A DNA stretch of 64,000 nucleotides from Tenacibaculum aiptasiae (GCF_008806755.1 NZ_WAAU01000012.1:220-64219); one strand, 5' to 3'. Positions 29,310-38,157 are shown, numbered from the stretch's first letter. Notes: a model not told the origin generated them from the letters alone. A program made the numbers and translations.

Positions 29310-30116
29310 ATGTATAATGTTTGTAAACCAGAATCAGAAATTCTAAAAAAATATATTTCTGAGTTCACGCTCCTTAAAAAAGAAAATTTTAAACCTATAA
29401 ATTACCTTGCGTTCCCCCACAACAATAGTGCTATTGTTTTTCTATCAAAAGCAACCGTAAGCTACAATGATTATAAAATAACGGTAAGTCAAGATCCAAA
29501 TAACGTACAATCTGTCGTTGCACTAGGAAAATATTTACATCCTGTCCATTTATTTTATTTAGATGCTGTGGATGAAATTTGTATCAATTTCACGCCCACT
29601 GGATTGAACTATTTTTTCAAACAAAACTTTGAACAAATTGCAGGAAAACCTTTCCAATTTGTGGACAATAACATTTGGACTCGCTTTTCTCTAAAACTGT
29701 ACAGTCACCCTAAAGAAAAAAGAATTAAAGTGCTCGAAGACTTTCTCTTATCGCAATTGCAGAAGAAGGATTTAAGCACTATTGAGCAAATAATTAGCAT
29801 TTTAAAAAGTGATTTGTCTATTAAAATCAAAGACTTGGCGGCTAAAGCACATGTATCGCAAAGAACAGTTAATCGTTTATTTCATACTTACTTGGGATGT
29901 TCTCCTTCAGCATTCAAAAAAATACAACGCTTTAGAAATGCCATCGCTATGAAAAACAAGGACAATTCATTAACAGAAGTTTCTCTATTAAATGAATATT
30001 ATGATTCTGCTCATTTTAACCATGAATTCCAAGAACTTACTAATACAAACCCAACATCATTCTTCAATAAACTATCAAAAGTTGGCGATAAAAAATTCCC
30101 ATACATTTTTAAATAA
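29310..30116 (+). CDS. AraC-family transcriptional regulator
   Basis: 268 aa. The N-terminal half (about 1-150) resembles the AraC-associated sensory domain of the DUF6597 type (FPHNNSAIVFLSKA... INFTPTGLNYFF). The C-terminal AraC HTH pair (about 165-262) reads IKIKDLAAKAHVSQRTVNRLFHTYLGCSPSAFKKIQRFRNAI... LNEYYDSAHFNHEFQELTNTNPTSFF. It diverges from the membrane AraC gene and lies 120 bp upstream of the Ig-repeat lipoprotein, a possible target. Confidence 0.88.
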   Translation: MYNVCKPESEILKKYISEFTLLKKENFKPINYLAFPHNNSAIVFLSKATVSYNDYKITVSQDPNNVQSVVALGKYLHPVHLFYLDAVDEICINFTPTGLNYFFKQNFEQIAGKPFQFVDNNIWTRFSLKLYSHPKEKRIKVLEDFLLSQLQKKDLSTIEQIISILKSDLSIKIKDLAAKAHVSQRTVNRLFHTYLGCSPSAFKKIQRFRNAIAMKNKDNSLTEVSLLNEYYDSAHFNHEFQELTNTNPTSFFNKLSKVGDKKFPYIFK

Positions 30117-30236
30117 TGTCCGTTTTATACAATTTTTCATTTTCTTTTTTTTAGAATTTTGCTGGACAAAAATTTAAGTAAAAGGATAGCATTCCCCCTA
30201 TTTAACTAAGTAAAAACAAAAAAAAGTTAAACATCT

Positions 30237-32429
30237 ATGATTAGTAAAAAGAAAAAGCTTACCGCTATTATTTGTTCATTCGTTTTGTTCCTAATAATAC
30301 AATCGTGTAGTAGCGATAGTACGGGGAATTTAGTTGAGAATGACACCACGCCCCCTGTAATCAAATCATTTACAGTAAATGATATTAGTAATGATAAAAT
30401 TAAGAACCCAATAGTTATTAGTAATACTATTGAAATTGATGCCACGATTACCGATAATGTAGAAGTAAGCAATGTAGAAATTTTTATCGACGATATTAAA
30501 GTTACCAATACTACCAAAGCACCTTTTGAGTTTGATATTAATGTTTCAAATTACGAATCGGGAGATCATACATTAAAAATCAAAGCTCATGATGCCGCTG
30601 GAAATACAGCTATTTCAGATGCTATTCCGTTTATTATAGACAATGATTTACCTTCTATTACAGAAGTTTCTATTAAAGAAGCATCTATTATTAAGGGTAC
30701 AAATACGCTAACCTTTAAAGTAAGTGATGATAACGGTATTAATAATGTAGCAGTGCTTTTTGACAATACACCGATTGCCAACATAACAGATGGAAAGTAT
30801 AAAGTTAACTTACATACTACCAATGTAACCGATGGTAAGCATACTATAGAAATTATTGCGACCGATTCTAATAACAATGTATCTAAAAAACTAATTAATT
30901 TTACCTCTGATAATTCAGGGCCTAAGATTACCATTACAGCAATTAACGAAGGAAAAGTAATCTCTGAGGTTATTCAATTTTCGCCGAAAGTTGTCGATGA
31001 ATTTTCTCAAATCGCATCCTTTGAAGTACTGTACAACAACAAACGTATTCAATATTTTGACAACGGAACTATCAACTCTTTTGATTTTGATCCAAATACT
31101 TATGCTACAGGAAATGGAGTCTTTAAATTTATAGCAAAAGACGCTTTAGATAATACAAGTGAACTCGTTATCAATACCAAGATAGAACACATTCAGGCAC
31201 TCATAACTCTTAAAATACCTGCGGATTATTTTGCTTCAAATATTGCAAAGTCTTGGGTGTTTGCTTCAAAACCTGACGGAAGCCCTATCAACACAGTTAA
31301 AATAGAAGCTGGTACTACAGAAGTAACCTTAAACTCTACAGAAGCATTTAGTGCAACAGATGAGTTTATGCTAACTTTTTTCGATGTGTTAACTAATGGA
31401 GCTAACAGAATTTCTACCATTCAGAATTTAACTATAAATGCTCCTGGTATTATGGAAGTACCTTCTAAAAATCCATATACAAAAGATTCTGAAGAAACTT
31501 ATGAATTGAAGAATTTTACAGCAAATCACAATATTTATTCTGAAGGAATCGATTATAAAGGTAGAAAACTAGGAAATACGCAGTTTAAGGTAGACTATTT
31601 AGCTCCTAATAAAACAAACCGTATGTATTTCTATTCGTATAATATTGCTGATCCTGCAAACAGTTATACTTATCAGTTTGTAAACAGTCCTGTAAACAAC
31701 GGATTTAAAGTAAATAGTACCGATTTTGATAACCAAAACATAAGTGTAAAACAATTTACTTTAAAGGATTATTTACCGGGTGCAGACCTTAGACCTGTAT
31801 TAACCATCCAAGGCTTTGAAAATCAGAATGATTATACAAACAATGTGTATCACCAAATATTTAACGCCAAACTAGGGAGTAGCACTTTGGGAACAAATAA
31901 ACCAAACAACTATCCTTTAAATACCGACTTTGACATGTACAGACACCGTTTGGTTTCTAGAAATTATATTACAGAAAGAAAAGGAACTCCCTTAGCTAAT
32001 TTTGAAAAGCCTAATTGGAATGTAAAATACAACACTATTACTGGAAATACAGTTAAAATTACTAGCAATGGAGCCTCACATAATGTTGGTAGACTGTGGT
32101 TAAAAAACAAAACCTCTATAGGTGCTACCTACGATTATAGTTGGACTTTTGTATACGATAGTCAAAAAAACAGTAATGAAGTTATCATACCTACGTTACC
32201 AGAAGCCTTAAAGAACTTAGATTTTTATAACTATAGTGAAAACACATTTTGGCAAATAAAACAAGTAGAGCTGACTCGTTATGATAACATTGCTACTTAT
32301 GAAGACTATGTAAGCAAGGTTATTAAAAACAACAATCCTTATTATAAATCTTCAGATTTTGTAGAATCTGTATATCATGTAATTAATTATAAAGAGTACC
32401 CCGTATATTTAAAAGACTTATTCAATTAA
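30237..32429 (+). CDS. Lipoprotein with bacterial Ig-like (Big_7) repeats
   Basis: 730 aa. A lipoprotein signal ends with IIQSCSSD (C24). Three Ig-like repeats span about 40-315, each with VSNVEIFIDDIKV.. SGDHTLKIKAHDAAGNTA-type strands as in Big_7 domains. The C-terminal 400 residues are a large domain I do not recognise, with DYLPGADLRPVLTIQGFENQ and several aromatic segments. A surface-exposed binding protein is likely. A strong terminator follows directly, and the repeat-element array starts after it. Confidence 0.7.
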   Translation: MISKKKKLTAIICSFVLFLIIQSCSSDSTGNLVENDTTPPVIKSFTVNDISNDKIKNPIVISNTIEIDATITDNVEVSNVEIFIDDIKVTNTTKAPFEFDINVSNYESGDHTLKIKAHDAAGNTAISDAIPFIIDNDLPSITEVSIKEASIIKGTNTLTFKVSDDNGINNVAVLFDNTPIANITDGKYKVNLHTTNVTDGKHTIEIIATDSNNNVSKKLINFTSDNSGPKITITAINEGKVISEVIQFSPKVVDEFSQIASFEVLYNNKRIQYFDNGTINSFDFDPNTYATGNGVFKFIAKDALDNTSELVINTKIEHIQALITLKIPADYFASNIAKSWVFASKPDGSPINTVKIEAGTTEVTLNSTEAFSATDEFMLTFFDVLTNGANRISTIQNLTINAPGIMEVPSKNPYTKDSEETYELKNFTANHNIYSEGIDYKGRKLGNTQFKVDYLAPNKTNRMYFYSYNIADPANSYTYQFVNSPVNNGFKVNSTDFDNQNISVKQFTLKDYLPGADLRPVLTIQGFENQNDYTNNVYHQIFNAKLGSSTLGTNKPNNYPLNTDFDMYRHRLVSRNYITERKGTPLANFEKPNWNVKYNTITGNTVKITSNGASHNVGRLWLKNKTSIGATYDYSWTFVYDSQKNSNEVIIPTLPEALKNLDFYNYSENTFWQIKQVELTRYDNIATYEDYVSKVIKNNNPYYKSSDFVESVYHVINYKEYPVYLKDLFN

Positions 32430-32440
32430 GCAACAGAGAA

Positions 32441-32467
32441 GGCAGCTAGTATTTAGCTGCCTTTTTT
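32441..32467 (+). terminator. Rho-independent terminator of the Ig-repeat lipoprotein gene
   Basis: GGCAGCTA-GTATT-TAGCTGCC forms a perfect 8-bp stem (32441-32448 with 32454-32461) followed by a run of T. It separates the ordinary chromosome from the cassette-like array. Confidence 0.9.
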
Positions 32468-32469
32468 AT

Positions 32470-32557
32470 TAGTACTTCACCTAATCTGCTAAATTTAAAC
32501 TTTCATCTTTCCTATTCAATTTGTATTTGCTAAATTGGATGTTTAAAACAAATTAGC
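32470..32557 (+). repeat. Degenerate half element at the left end of the array (E0)
   Basis: The sequence at 32513-32555 (TTTGCTAAATTGGATG.. TTAAAACAAATTAGC) resembles the right half of the type A element at 38029-38157 (TTTACTAAATTAAACG.. TTAAACCACACAACTAATC). It looks like the remnant bounding the first cassette. Confidence 0.4.
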
Positions 32558-32558
32558 T

Positions 32559-32861
32559 ATGATTATGAGAATACTTATCACTTTATTATTATTTACATCA
32601 CTCACAAATAATAATGAATTTGACAAAAAGGTTTTGCCATATTCAATTGTTACTTCAAAAGCAGATTTAATTGTTGAAGGACAAATAGATGAAATTAATT
32701 ACGGAAAATATCACTTTGGAATATCAGATTTTATTAAAGGAAAGGATGATAATACAATCATCGTAAATAAATGGAAACAATGGATGTGTGATACTAGACC
32801 TTTAAAATACAAGACTGGACAAAAACTTATCTTGTTCTTAAAAAAGGGAAATACGAAGTAA
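32559..32861 (+). CDS. Small exported protein, frame continues after a -1 shift
   Basis: 100 aa in the first frame: a signal-like N-terminus (MIMRILITLLLFTSLTNN), then VTSKADLIVEGQIDEINYGKYHFGISDFIKG and TGQKLILFLKK. The frame stops at 32859, but the -1 frame continues smoothly to 33109 with matching sense (GKYEVINGSTGELIINDDD). At the junction (32840-32846) lies A AAA AAG in the correct frame. The full product would be about 183 aa. The part between resembles OB-fold-like secreted proteins; I do not recognise a named family. Confidence 0.6.
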   Translation: MIMRILITLLLFTSLTNNNEFDKKVLPYSIVTSKADLIVEGQIDEINYGKYHFGISDFIKGKDDNTIIVNKWKQWMCDTRPLKYKTGQKLILFLKKGNTK

Positions 32862-33109
32862 TAAATGGAAGTACTGGTGAGTTAATTATAAATGATGATG
32901 ATAGTATAGTACGCTATAAGTATCAAGCTTTACCCAATAAATTAATCGTAAAAGAAGGAATAAAAATGCTCATGAAATCAATTAAATATAAAGGCAAAAT
33001 CTATTCACAAGGAAAGTTTAAGTTTTTAGTAAGTCAATCTGAATACGAAAGATATAGGAACAAAAATGCGTTTTATTACAAGGTTACAAGAGGATTAAAA
33101 TATGAATAA
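32840..33109 (+). pseudogene. -1 frame continuation of the small exported protein
   Basis: The -1 frame encodes about 88 further residues (KGKYEVINGSTGEL ... RNKNAFYYKVTRGLKYE) and ends at TAA 33107-33109. From 32559 to 33109 is 551 bases, one short of a full frame, so one -1 slip or one missing base restores a single ORF. Programmed frameshifting, a real mutation or a sequence error would all explain it. I see no clear downstream stem-loop. Confidence 0.5.
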
Positions 33110-33130
33110 ATTATAAGGAATATAATCTAG

Positions 33131-33224
33131 GTACTAACAATATAAAAAATGAACTTACTTTAAAACTTGGATTAGGTAAGTTTTTATTGATACGAATTCA
33201 ATAATAATAAAACGTAGACAATTC
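33131..33224 (+). repeat. attC-like element E1
   Basis: It starts with GGTACTAACAATATAAAAAATG, here CTAAC at 33134-33138, and ends near CGTAGACAATTC (33213-33224). The right box is degenerate (GTAG instead of GTTR). Confidence 0.4.
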
Positions 33225-33228
33225 AAAA

Positions 33229-33708
33229 ATGAAAAATCATCAAATAATTTTTGAAAAAACTCATTCTTTACTACAAAAATGTTTCGGAGATAAATTAAGT
33301 ATTCATGTTGATAATTGTGCTGATGGATATACTGAAACACACCTTTCTGTTTCTGAGTATGACATATGGATATCTTGTGATGACAAAGAAATAATTTTAG
33401 GACATGGGGCAAACCATAAGCATTTGAATCCCGAGTATGATGATATTTATAAAGGGATTTCTGAATTCTTTGATGTACTCACTAAACGTAAAAGAGTTAC
33501 TAAACTTTACAAAGGAAATACTTGTTTTAGTATTAAAACTGAAATTGAAATAGATACAGGGAAATATAAAACTTTAGGAACTTCTACTTTTTTGTTTTAT
33601 CCATTTTGGAAAAAAACAACTAAACAAGTAGAAATAGAAGAGAGAATTATTGAGTTAAAAGAGTTCCAAAAACAGATTGAAGAAATAAAGAACTATGCAC
33701 AACAATAG
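33229..33708 (+). CDS. Hypothetical protein
   Basis: 159 aa, soluble, no signal peptide. Visible segments are LSIHVDNCADGYTETHLSVSEYDIWISCDDKEIILGHGANHKH and a charged C-terminal helix (KKTTKQVEIEERIIELKEFQKQIEEIKNY). I do not recognise the family. It sits alone between two repeat elements, like a gene cassette. Confidence 0.6.
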   Translation: MKNHQIIFEKTHSLLQKCFGDKLSIHVDNCADGYTETHLSVSEYDIWISCDDKEIILGHGANHKHLNPEYDDIYKGISEFFDVLTKRKRVTKLYKGNTCFSIKTEIEIDTGKYKTLGTSTFLFYPFWKKTTKQVEIEERIIELKEFQKQIEEIKNYAQQ

Positions 33709-33746
33709 CTACAATTTATAAAGATATACTAATCACTATTAAAAAA
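33699..33746 (+). repeat. Possible short attC-like element E2
   Basis: AATAGCTAC at 33703-33711 partly mirrors the start of this cassette (7 of 10 positions against GTAGACAATT). The right box is not clear. Confidence 0.3.
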
Positions 33747-33995
33747 ATGAAAAAACAAACAGCTATTGAATTCTACAAATCTCTAGAAAAACAATTTCCA
33801 AGAATTCAAAAATTACAGGTATTAGAAGGAATCGATATTGAAGAAGAAAGTATTGAAAATTCAAGATGGGCAGGAAACGATAACTACGTAAGTCAATATA
33901 AAAACGAGTATATCAATTCGTTCCTACTATTAGAAAAGCTGATTTTAGAAAAATTAAAAACTGATGCATCTTCTCCTAAATTATTGGGATTATAA
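33747..33995 (+). CDS. Small hypothetical protein
   Basis: 82 aa, soluble and probably helical: KKQTAIEFYKSLEKQFPRIQKLQVLEG, then an acidic middle and a C-terminal helix (INSFLLLEKLILEKLKTD). No family is recognised. Its length and position between repeat elements fit a small cassette gene. Confidence 0.55.
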   Translation: MKKQTAIEFYKSLEKQFPRIQKLQVLEGIDIEEESIENSRWAGNDNYVSQYKNEYINSFLLLEKLILEKLKTDASSPKLLGL

Positions 33996-34199
33996 AAACA
34001 ATATACAATAAGATTAATAAGTAATAGTAATTTCAGTTAAAAACATAAGGTTCATGAATAAAAAAAATGCTACTACTCATAAACTATCCATTCCTTTAGC
34101 AATATTTAAAAACAACGAAAGCTACTGCACAAATTTATTACCTGTCTTTTCTTAATCCATTTACCCCAATCATCCTGCACTTTCCTATCCTTTAAAAAT

Positions 34200-34362
34200 A
34201 CGGGTAATACTACTTCCAAAAATCATCAGTAAACTTCTCTGACATAAAAAGCTTGAGAAAATCATATCCATTTTTATACTATATTCGAAATCTCAAAAAT
34301 TTAGTGAATATTTTAAGTTTTATAAAACACAAAAAAGTTAAGCATATACTTAAACTAAGTGC
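34200..34362 (+). repeat. Type B repeat element E3
   Basis: It contains one degenerate hairpin unit (ATCATCAGTAAACTTCTCTG) and then the conserved block around TACTATATTCGAAA.. GTGAATATTTTAAG.., ending near CATATACTTAAACTAAGTG. Copies of this block occur in E5, E8b, E13, E17, E19 and E21. The 33996-34199 stretch before it holds no gene. Confidence 0.6.
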
Positions 34363-34382
34363 AATTTAAAATCAATTATGTT

Positions 34383-35096
34383 ATGAAAAACAAACTATTA
34401 TTACTTCTTTTTATACTAATAACTTTAGCATCATGCTCTATAAATGATGAAAATATAGTATTACCTGAATCAGAATTTAGCGAACACGAAATTAATGTTA
34501 TTGAGTATTTTAAAGAGGTGGCTTTAGGTTTTGAATTTGGGAATGCAAGTAAAATAACTCGAAAGTGGAATTCAGATCTTAATATATTTATTGGAGGAGA
34601 AAAAAACAAGGAGTTAATAACTGAATTAGAAAAAATAATAAAAGAAATCAATGAATTGGTTACTGATGGTTTTAAAATAAATATTGTAAACGATTCTTCT
34701 CAATCTAATTATTATATTTTCTTTGGAAGTGGGTATGAATATGCTCAGTTATATCCAAGTCAGGTTAATTTGGTTGAATCTAATTGGGGACTATTTTCTG
34801 TTTCTAGGAATAGTCAAAATCAATTAATAAAAGGAAAAATGTATGTCGATATTTATAGAGCTAATCTAGTTGAACAGAAACATCTTTTACGTGAAGAGTT
34901 AACACAATCACTTGGATTAGCTAGAGATTCAAAAAAGTATCCAGAGAGCATTTTTCAATCAGAATGGACAACTACAAATAAATATGCTTTAATCGATAGA
35001 GATTTAATCAGATTATTGTATCATCCAGACATGAGCGTTGGACTTACTGAAACTCAAGTTGATAAAGTTTTAAAGGAAATCTTAAGAAATGAATAA
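34383..35096 (+). CDS. DUF2927-like lipoprotein
   Basis: 237 aa from the ATG at 34383, which gives a proper lipoprotein signal (MKNKLLLLLFILITLASCS, lipobox LASC); the GTG at 34359 lies in the repeat element and adds a charged stretch before it. The core (GNASKITRKWNSDLNIFIGG.. IKEINELV.. NYYIFFGSG.. HLLREELTQSLGLARDSKKYPESIFQ) fits DUF2927, a zinc-protease-like family of unknown role. It lies between type B elements E3 and E4. Confidence 0.7.
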   Translation: MKNKLLLLLFILITLASCSINDENIVLPESEFSEHEINVIEYFKEVALGFEFGNASKITRKWNSDLNIFIGGEKNKELITELEKIIKEINELVTDGFKINIVNDSSQSNYYIFFGSGYEYAQLYPSQVNLVESNWGLFSVSRNSQNQLIKGKMYVDIYRANLVEQKHLLREELTQSLGLARDSKKYPESIFQSEWTTTNKYALIDRDLIRLLYHPDMSVGLTETQVDKVLKEILRNE

Positions 35097-35098
35097 AA

Positions 35099-35133
35099 AC
35101 ACTTAAAAGTTCCGTATACACATAAGCTTCAGT
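35099..35133 (+). repeat. Right-end remnant of a type B element (E4)
   Basis: CACTTAAAAGTTCCGTATAC..ATAAG matches the right end of full type B elements (CACCTAAAAGTTCCGCATATAAACAAG). The left part is missing. Confidence 0.4.
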
Positions 35134-35170
35134 AATATAAAAAACTCTCTCAAAATTAAAAAAGACTTGA

Positions 35171-35929
35171 ATGATTTGTAAGAATTGTGATCAAGAATTT
35201 AGTGGTAACTTCTGCAATAACTGTGGGCAAAAATCTAGTACCGATAGAATTAATTACAACTACTTAATTAATGAAATATTGAACACTGTTTTTCAAGTAA
35301 ATCATGGAATACTTTTCTCAATTAAAGAATTATCAATTAGACCAGGATATAGTATTAGAGAATTTTTAAATGGAAAAAGAAAAAAACATTTTAAACCGAT
35401 AGCCTTTATTTTATTAACGTCTACATTATATGTACTGACAACATTCTTAATAGATGAAAAAACATTTTTAGGAAATGCATTTTCAGGAGCAACAAGAGCA
35501 TTAAGTGATAATAATTTAGAAAAATCAATAACCGCTAATATTTTAAATTGGTTGTCTAATAATTTTGGATATTCTTCTTTATTCCTTCTACCCTTTTTTT
35601 CATTTGCATCATATATTTCTTTTATCAATCAAAAATATAACTTCTTTGAGCATTTAATTTTAAACTGTTACATAACTGGACAACAAACACTAATTTATTT
35701 AGCTTTTGAGATAATCTTTTTTATACTTAAAATTGACGGATATTACACGCAAGCTGTTCCGTTTTTTATTGCAATATTATTTGTGTTTTGGACTTTTAAT
35801 CAATTTTTTGAAACCAAAAAAACATTTTCGAAAATACTGTTTACTTCTATTACTTATATTTTATATGTTATTGGAACTACGTTTTTCTTTTTGATATTTG
35901 GAATTATTGAAATTATTATTAGAGAATAA
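35171..35929 (+). CDS. DUF3667-family membrane protein
   Basis: 252 aa. An N-terminal zinc ribbon (CKNCDQEFSGNFCNNCGQK, C3/C6/C15/C18) is followed by a cytosolic linker (ELSIRPGYSIREFLNGKRKKHFKPIAFI) and about five transmembrane helices (76-95, 130-152, 163-185, 195-215, 225-247). This is the DUF3667 pattern, common in Bacteroidetes, of unknown function. Confidence 0.85.
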   Translation: MICKNCDQEFSGNFCNNCGQKSSTDRINYNYLINEILNTVFQVNHGILFSIKELSIRPGYSIREFLNGKRKKHFKPIAFILLTSTLYVLTTFLIDEKTFLGNAFSGATRALSDNNLEKSITANILNWLSNNFGYSSLFLLPFFSFASYISFINQKYNFFEHLILNCYITGQQTLIYLAFEIIFFILKIDGYYTQAVPFFIAILFVFWTFNQFFETKKTFSKILFTSITYILYVIGTTFFFLIFGIIEIIIRE

Positions 35930-35942
35930 AATGCTCCCCTCC

Positions 35943-36112
35943 TATTACAATACAAATTATACTTCTCGCGAAACCTTCAGCTAGATTCGCAGATAAAAAA
36001 CTTAAGAAAACCATATTCTTTTTTATACTATATTCGAAAACTAAAAAATTGTGAATATTTTAAGTTTTATTAAAACACCTAAAAATTCCGCTTATAAACA
36101 AATTGCAAACAA
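35943..36112 (+). repeat. Type B attC-like element E5
   Basis: One degenerate hairpin unit (TTCAGCTAGATTCGCAG) is followed by the full conserved block and the right end TTCCGCTTATAAACAA A^TTGCAAACAATT. The bases after the cut point (TTGCAAACAATT, 36103-36114) are mirrored at the end of this cassette by AACTGTTTGCAA (36540-36551), 11 of 12 bases. Confidence 0.7.
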
Positions 36113-36124
36113 TTAAAATCACCT

Positions 36125-36538
36125 ATGAGAAAATTTTTGACTTTATTATTTTTAGTTTCTTTAAGTTCATCTGTATTCGGACAGACTTTAACTGAAAAAG
36201 ACGTATATGGAAAATGGAAAGTAGCAAAACTGATTAAAAAACCAACAAACCCTCAATTTGTTCCTTTGATAAATGGATTTGAAAACGCAACTTTTGCTTT
36301 TAAGCAAAACGGAAATTTTAAACTTACCACAACATCAAAATCTCAATTATTTGGAATGATAACAGAAATGACTGATGGAACTAAATGGAAACTTGAACAA
36401 AAAAGTCAATACCTAAAAATCGGAAATGAAAAGGATAGGTATTCTATAATGGGCATATTAATCAAAGAAATTAATGGTAAAATAATATTTCACTTAGACG
36501 AAAGTGGAATTAAAATGGAAATGAAAAAAACAGAATAA
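36125..36538 (+). CDS. Exported lipocalin-like hypothetical protein
   Basis: 137 aa. A signal peptide (1-19, ending VFGQ) is followed by a compact beta-rich domain with DVYGKWKVAKLI near the start and NATFAFKQNGNFKLTTTSKS.. GTKWKLEQKSQYLKIG further on, the pattern of lipocalin-like/DUF4488-type proteins in Bacteroidetes. It is flanked by E5 and E6, whose boundaries mirror each other, which makes this the clearest single-gene cassette in the left half of the array. Confidence 0.65.
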   Translation: MRKFLTLLFLVSLSSSVFGQTLTEKDVYGKWKVAKLIKKPTNPQFVPLINGFENATFAFKQNGNFKLTTTSKSQLFGMITEMTDGTKWKLEQKSQYLKIGNEKDRYSIMGILIKEINGKIIFHLDESGIKMEMKKTE

Positions 36539-36539
36539 A

Positions 36540-36690
36540 AACTGTTTGCAAAAACGTATAAACGTAATTACGACGGAATCAACTATGTTCGAATCCTCTC
36601 GGAATTATTAAATACAGTCCTTAACCAAAAAACAATAATTTAAAATCCATAACTGACGGCTACGGCTATACGAGACCGTTGCTACTAATT
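36540..36690 (+). repeat. Type C attC-like element E6
   Basis: It starts with TGTTTGCAA, has inner arms CGTATA (36555-36560) and TATACG (36667-36672), and ends CCG^TTGCTAC (36676-36684). It contains CGGAATC.. CTCGGAATTA and AACTGACGGCTA, shared with E20, so the two form a distinct family. The next cassette ends with ACTACTGGCAA, which matches the mirror of TTGCTACTAAT at most positions. Confidence 0.75.
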
Positions 36691-36704
36691 TATAAAAAGA
36701 CTAA

Positions 36705-36859
36705 ATGAACAAAACATTAATATTAATATTTTAATTTTTTCTACACTTCAAGGACAAACTATACCTGAAAAGATTGCTATAAATACTTGTAAATACCTAG
36801 ATGCTATAGACGATATAAAAATTCTTCAGGATAGTATCAGGGGAAGTATTGTAAAATCA
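36705..36859 (+). pseudogene. Signal-peptide part of the TPR gene, separated by a one-base frameshift
   Basis: An ATG at 36705 opens MNKTLILIF then stops at 36732. One extra T in the ATTTTAATTTTTT run (36728-36740) would fuse it to the following frame as MNKTLILIF-LIFSTLQGQTIPEKIAINTC, a normal signal peptide joined to the TPR protein. It is either a real loss-of-function change or a base-call error in a homopolymer run. Confidence 0.55.
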
Positions 36860-37573
36860 ATGGCAGATGTAATGATGAAGGGAACTTTAGAGGAAAGAAA
36901 GCAAATAGCAACGGTACAAGGCATCAGGGGAACAATAAAAGCGGCATATGACATACTTCCAAGCTATTGTTATAATGTAAGGAGGTTGATAATTGAAAAT
37001 AAGAAAACTAAATTTTACGGTTTATCGGGTAATTTGGAAGCTAATAAATACTTCGATAAAGGAAATGAATATTTAGAATCTGGAAAATTTAAGAAAGCAA
37101 TAAAAGAATTTAAATCTTCTATTAAATTCGACCCAAATTTTGTTTACGCAATTGACCATCTAGCAATTTCATATAGAAGGCAGGAAGATTACAAAAGTGC
37201 TATAAAATATTATAAAAAATCACTAGAAATATTCCCTGAAGGTAATGTAGCTTTATTAAACATAGCTGTTTGTTATTCTAATCTAAAAGATGACGAAAAC
37301 TCTATAAAAAATTATGCTGAATTAAAATTTCTTTATCCAAATGACCCAGAAGGCTACTTTGGTTTGGCAAAAATGCAATTGATTAATGAAGATTATGAAA
37401 ATGCATTGGACAATTTATTCATAGCTCATAAAATATATATAGAAACCGATTCTGAATTTCAAAAAGACAGTCAAAAGTTATTTGAATTTATAAGTGCTAA
37501 ATTGGAAGAATTAGGAAAATCAGAATTGATTGAAAGAAAAGCTAAAGAAAACAATATAACAATTAAGGGATAA
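36860..37573 (+). CDS. Tetratricopeptide-repeat protein
   Basis: 237 aa from the first ATG after a frameshift; the true N-terminus probably starts at 36705. TPR repeats cover about 62-200 (ANKYFDKGNEYLESGKFKKAIKEFKSSIKFDPNF, then YAIDHLAISYRRQEDYKSAIKYYKKSLEIFPEG and NVALLNIAVCYSNLKDDENSIKNYAELKFLYPND). It is probably an exported binding or scaffold protein. It lies between E6 and E7. Confidence 0.75.
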   Translation: MADVMMKGTLEERKQIATVQGIRGTIKAAYDILPSYCYNVRRLIIENKKTKFYGLSGNLEANKYFDKGNEYLESGKFKKAIKEFKSSIKFDPNFVYAIDHLAISYRRQEDYKSAIKYYKKSLEIFPEGNVALLNIAVCYSNLKDDENSIKNYAELKFLYPNDPEGYFGLAKMQLINEDYENALDNLFIAHKIYIETDSEFQKDSQKLFEFISAKLEELGKSELIERKAKENNITIKG

Positions 37574-37575
37574 AA

Positions 37576-37622
37576 CTACTGGCAACAATGACTACAAGCA
37601 ATTGCTTGTTCTCTACTACTTC
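37576..37622 (+). repeat. Left half of a type B attC-like element (E7)
   Basis: CTACTGGCAACAATGACTAC.. AAGCAATTGCTTGTTCTC matches the left ends of E13, E17 and E21 (CTACAACAATAACTATAAG.. AATTGCTTATTCTC). The right half is missing. Confidence 0.5.
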
Positions 37623-37654
37623 TGAAAATTACTCACTCCAAATAAAATAAACTT

Positions 37655-38008
37655 ATGGCAGATATTCTTGCACCCCAAAACGAAGGAAAACCACAAAAGA
37701 ACAAGATAAAATTAGTCTTATCTATCGGAATAACAATTCTGAATATAGTACTTTATATCGTTGCAGGAAACACAAATATTAAATATCCTGGAAATACGGA
37801 AGGTCCATCCTTAATATCACAATTGATTAATTTTTATATCGGATTTATTTTTATAAGTGTAATTCTAGGATTAATAATTGCTTTTATACCAAACAAAAAA
37901 CTGAAATATTTAGAAAGATTAATTCATTCTACTTTAACTATATATTTTCTCCTGAATATTCTTCTATTAATTTTGACAATTAGGAGTATAATTTTATTTT
38001 CATTTTAA
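37655..38008 (+). CDS. Small membrane protein of unknown function
   Basis: 117 aa. Three hydrophobic segments lie at about 21-40 (IKLVLSIGITILNIVLYIVAG), 54-76 (LINFYIGFIFISVILGLIIAFI) and 88-115 (LIHSTLTIYFLLNILLLILTIRSIILF). No family is recognised. It lies between E7 and the tandem elements E8a/E8b. Confidence 0.6.
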   Translation: MADILAPQNEGKPQKNKIKLVLSIGITILNIVLYIVAGNTNIKYPGNTEGPSLISQLINFYIGFIFISVILGLIIAFIPNKKLKYLERLIHSTLTIYFLLNILLLILTIRSIILFSF

Positions 38009-38028
38009 CATTTATAACAAGTTTATAA

Positions 38029-38157
38029 CTGGCTACAACAACGTGTATAATTCATTACTAGTACTAGCCTACTTACGAAAATCCACTCGGATTTTCTATT
38101 CAGTTTATATTTACTAAATTAAACGCTTAAACCACACAACTAATCTTATACAAACAT
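38029..38157 (+). repeat. Type A attC-like element E8a
   Basis: CTGGCTACAACAACGTGTATAA at the left, an inner hairpin (GAAAATCCACTCGGATTTTC at 38078-38097) and CTTATAC at 38144-38152 on the right. Inner arms GTATAA/TTATAC pair. The same element type recurs at E11, E16 and E22. Confidence 0.65.

Noticed and set aside
33155-33412. A minus-strand ORF opposite the hypothetical gene at 33229
   Set aside because: It overlaps both an element and a plus-strand gene in the consistent direction of the array and has no protein-like features.
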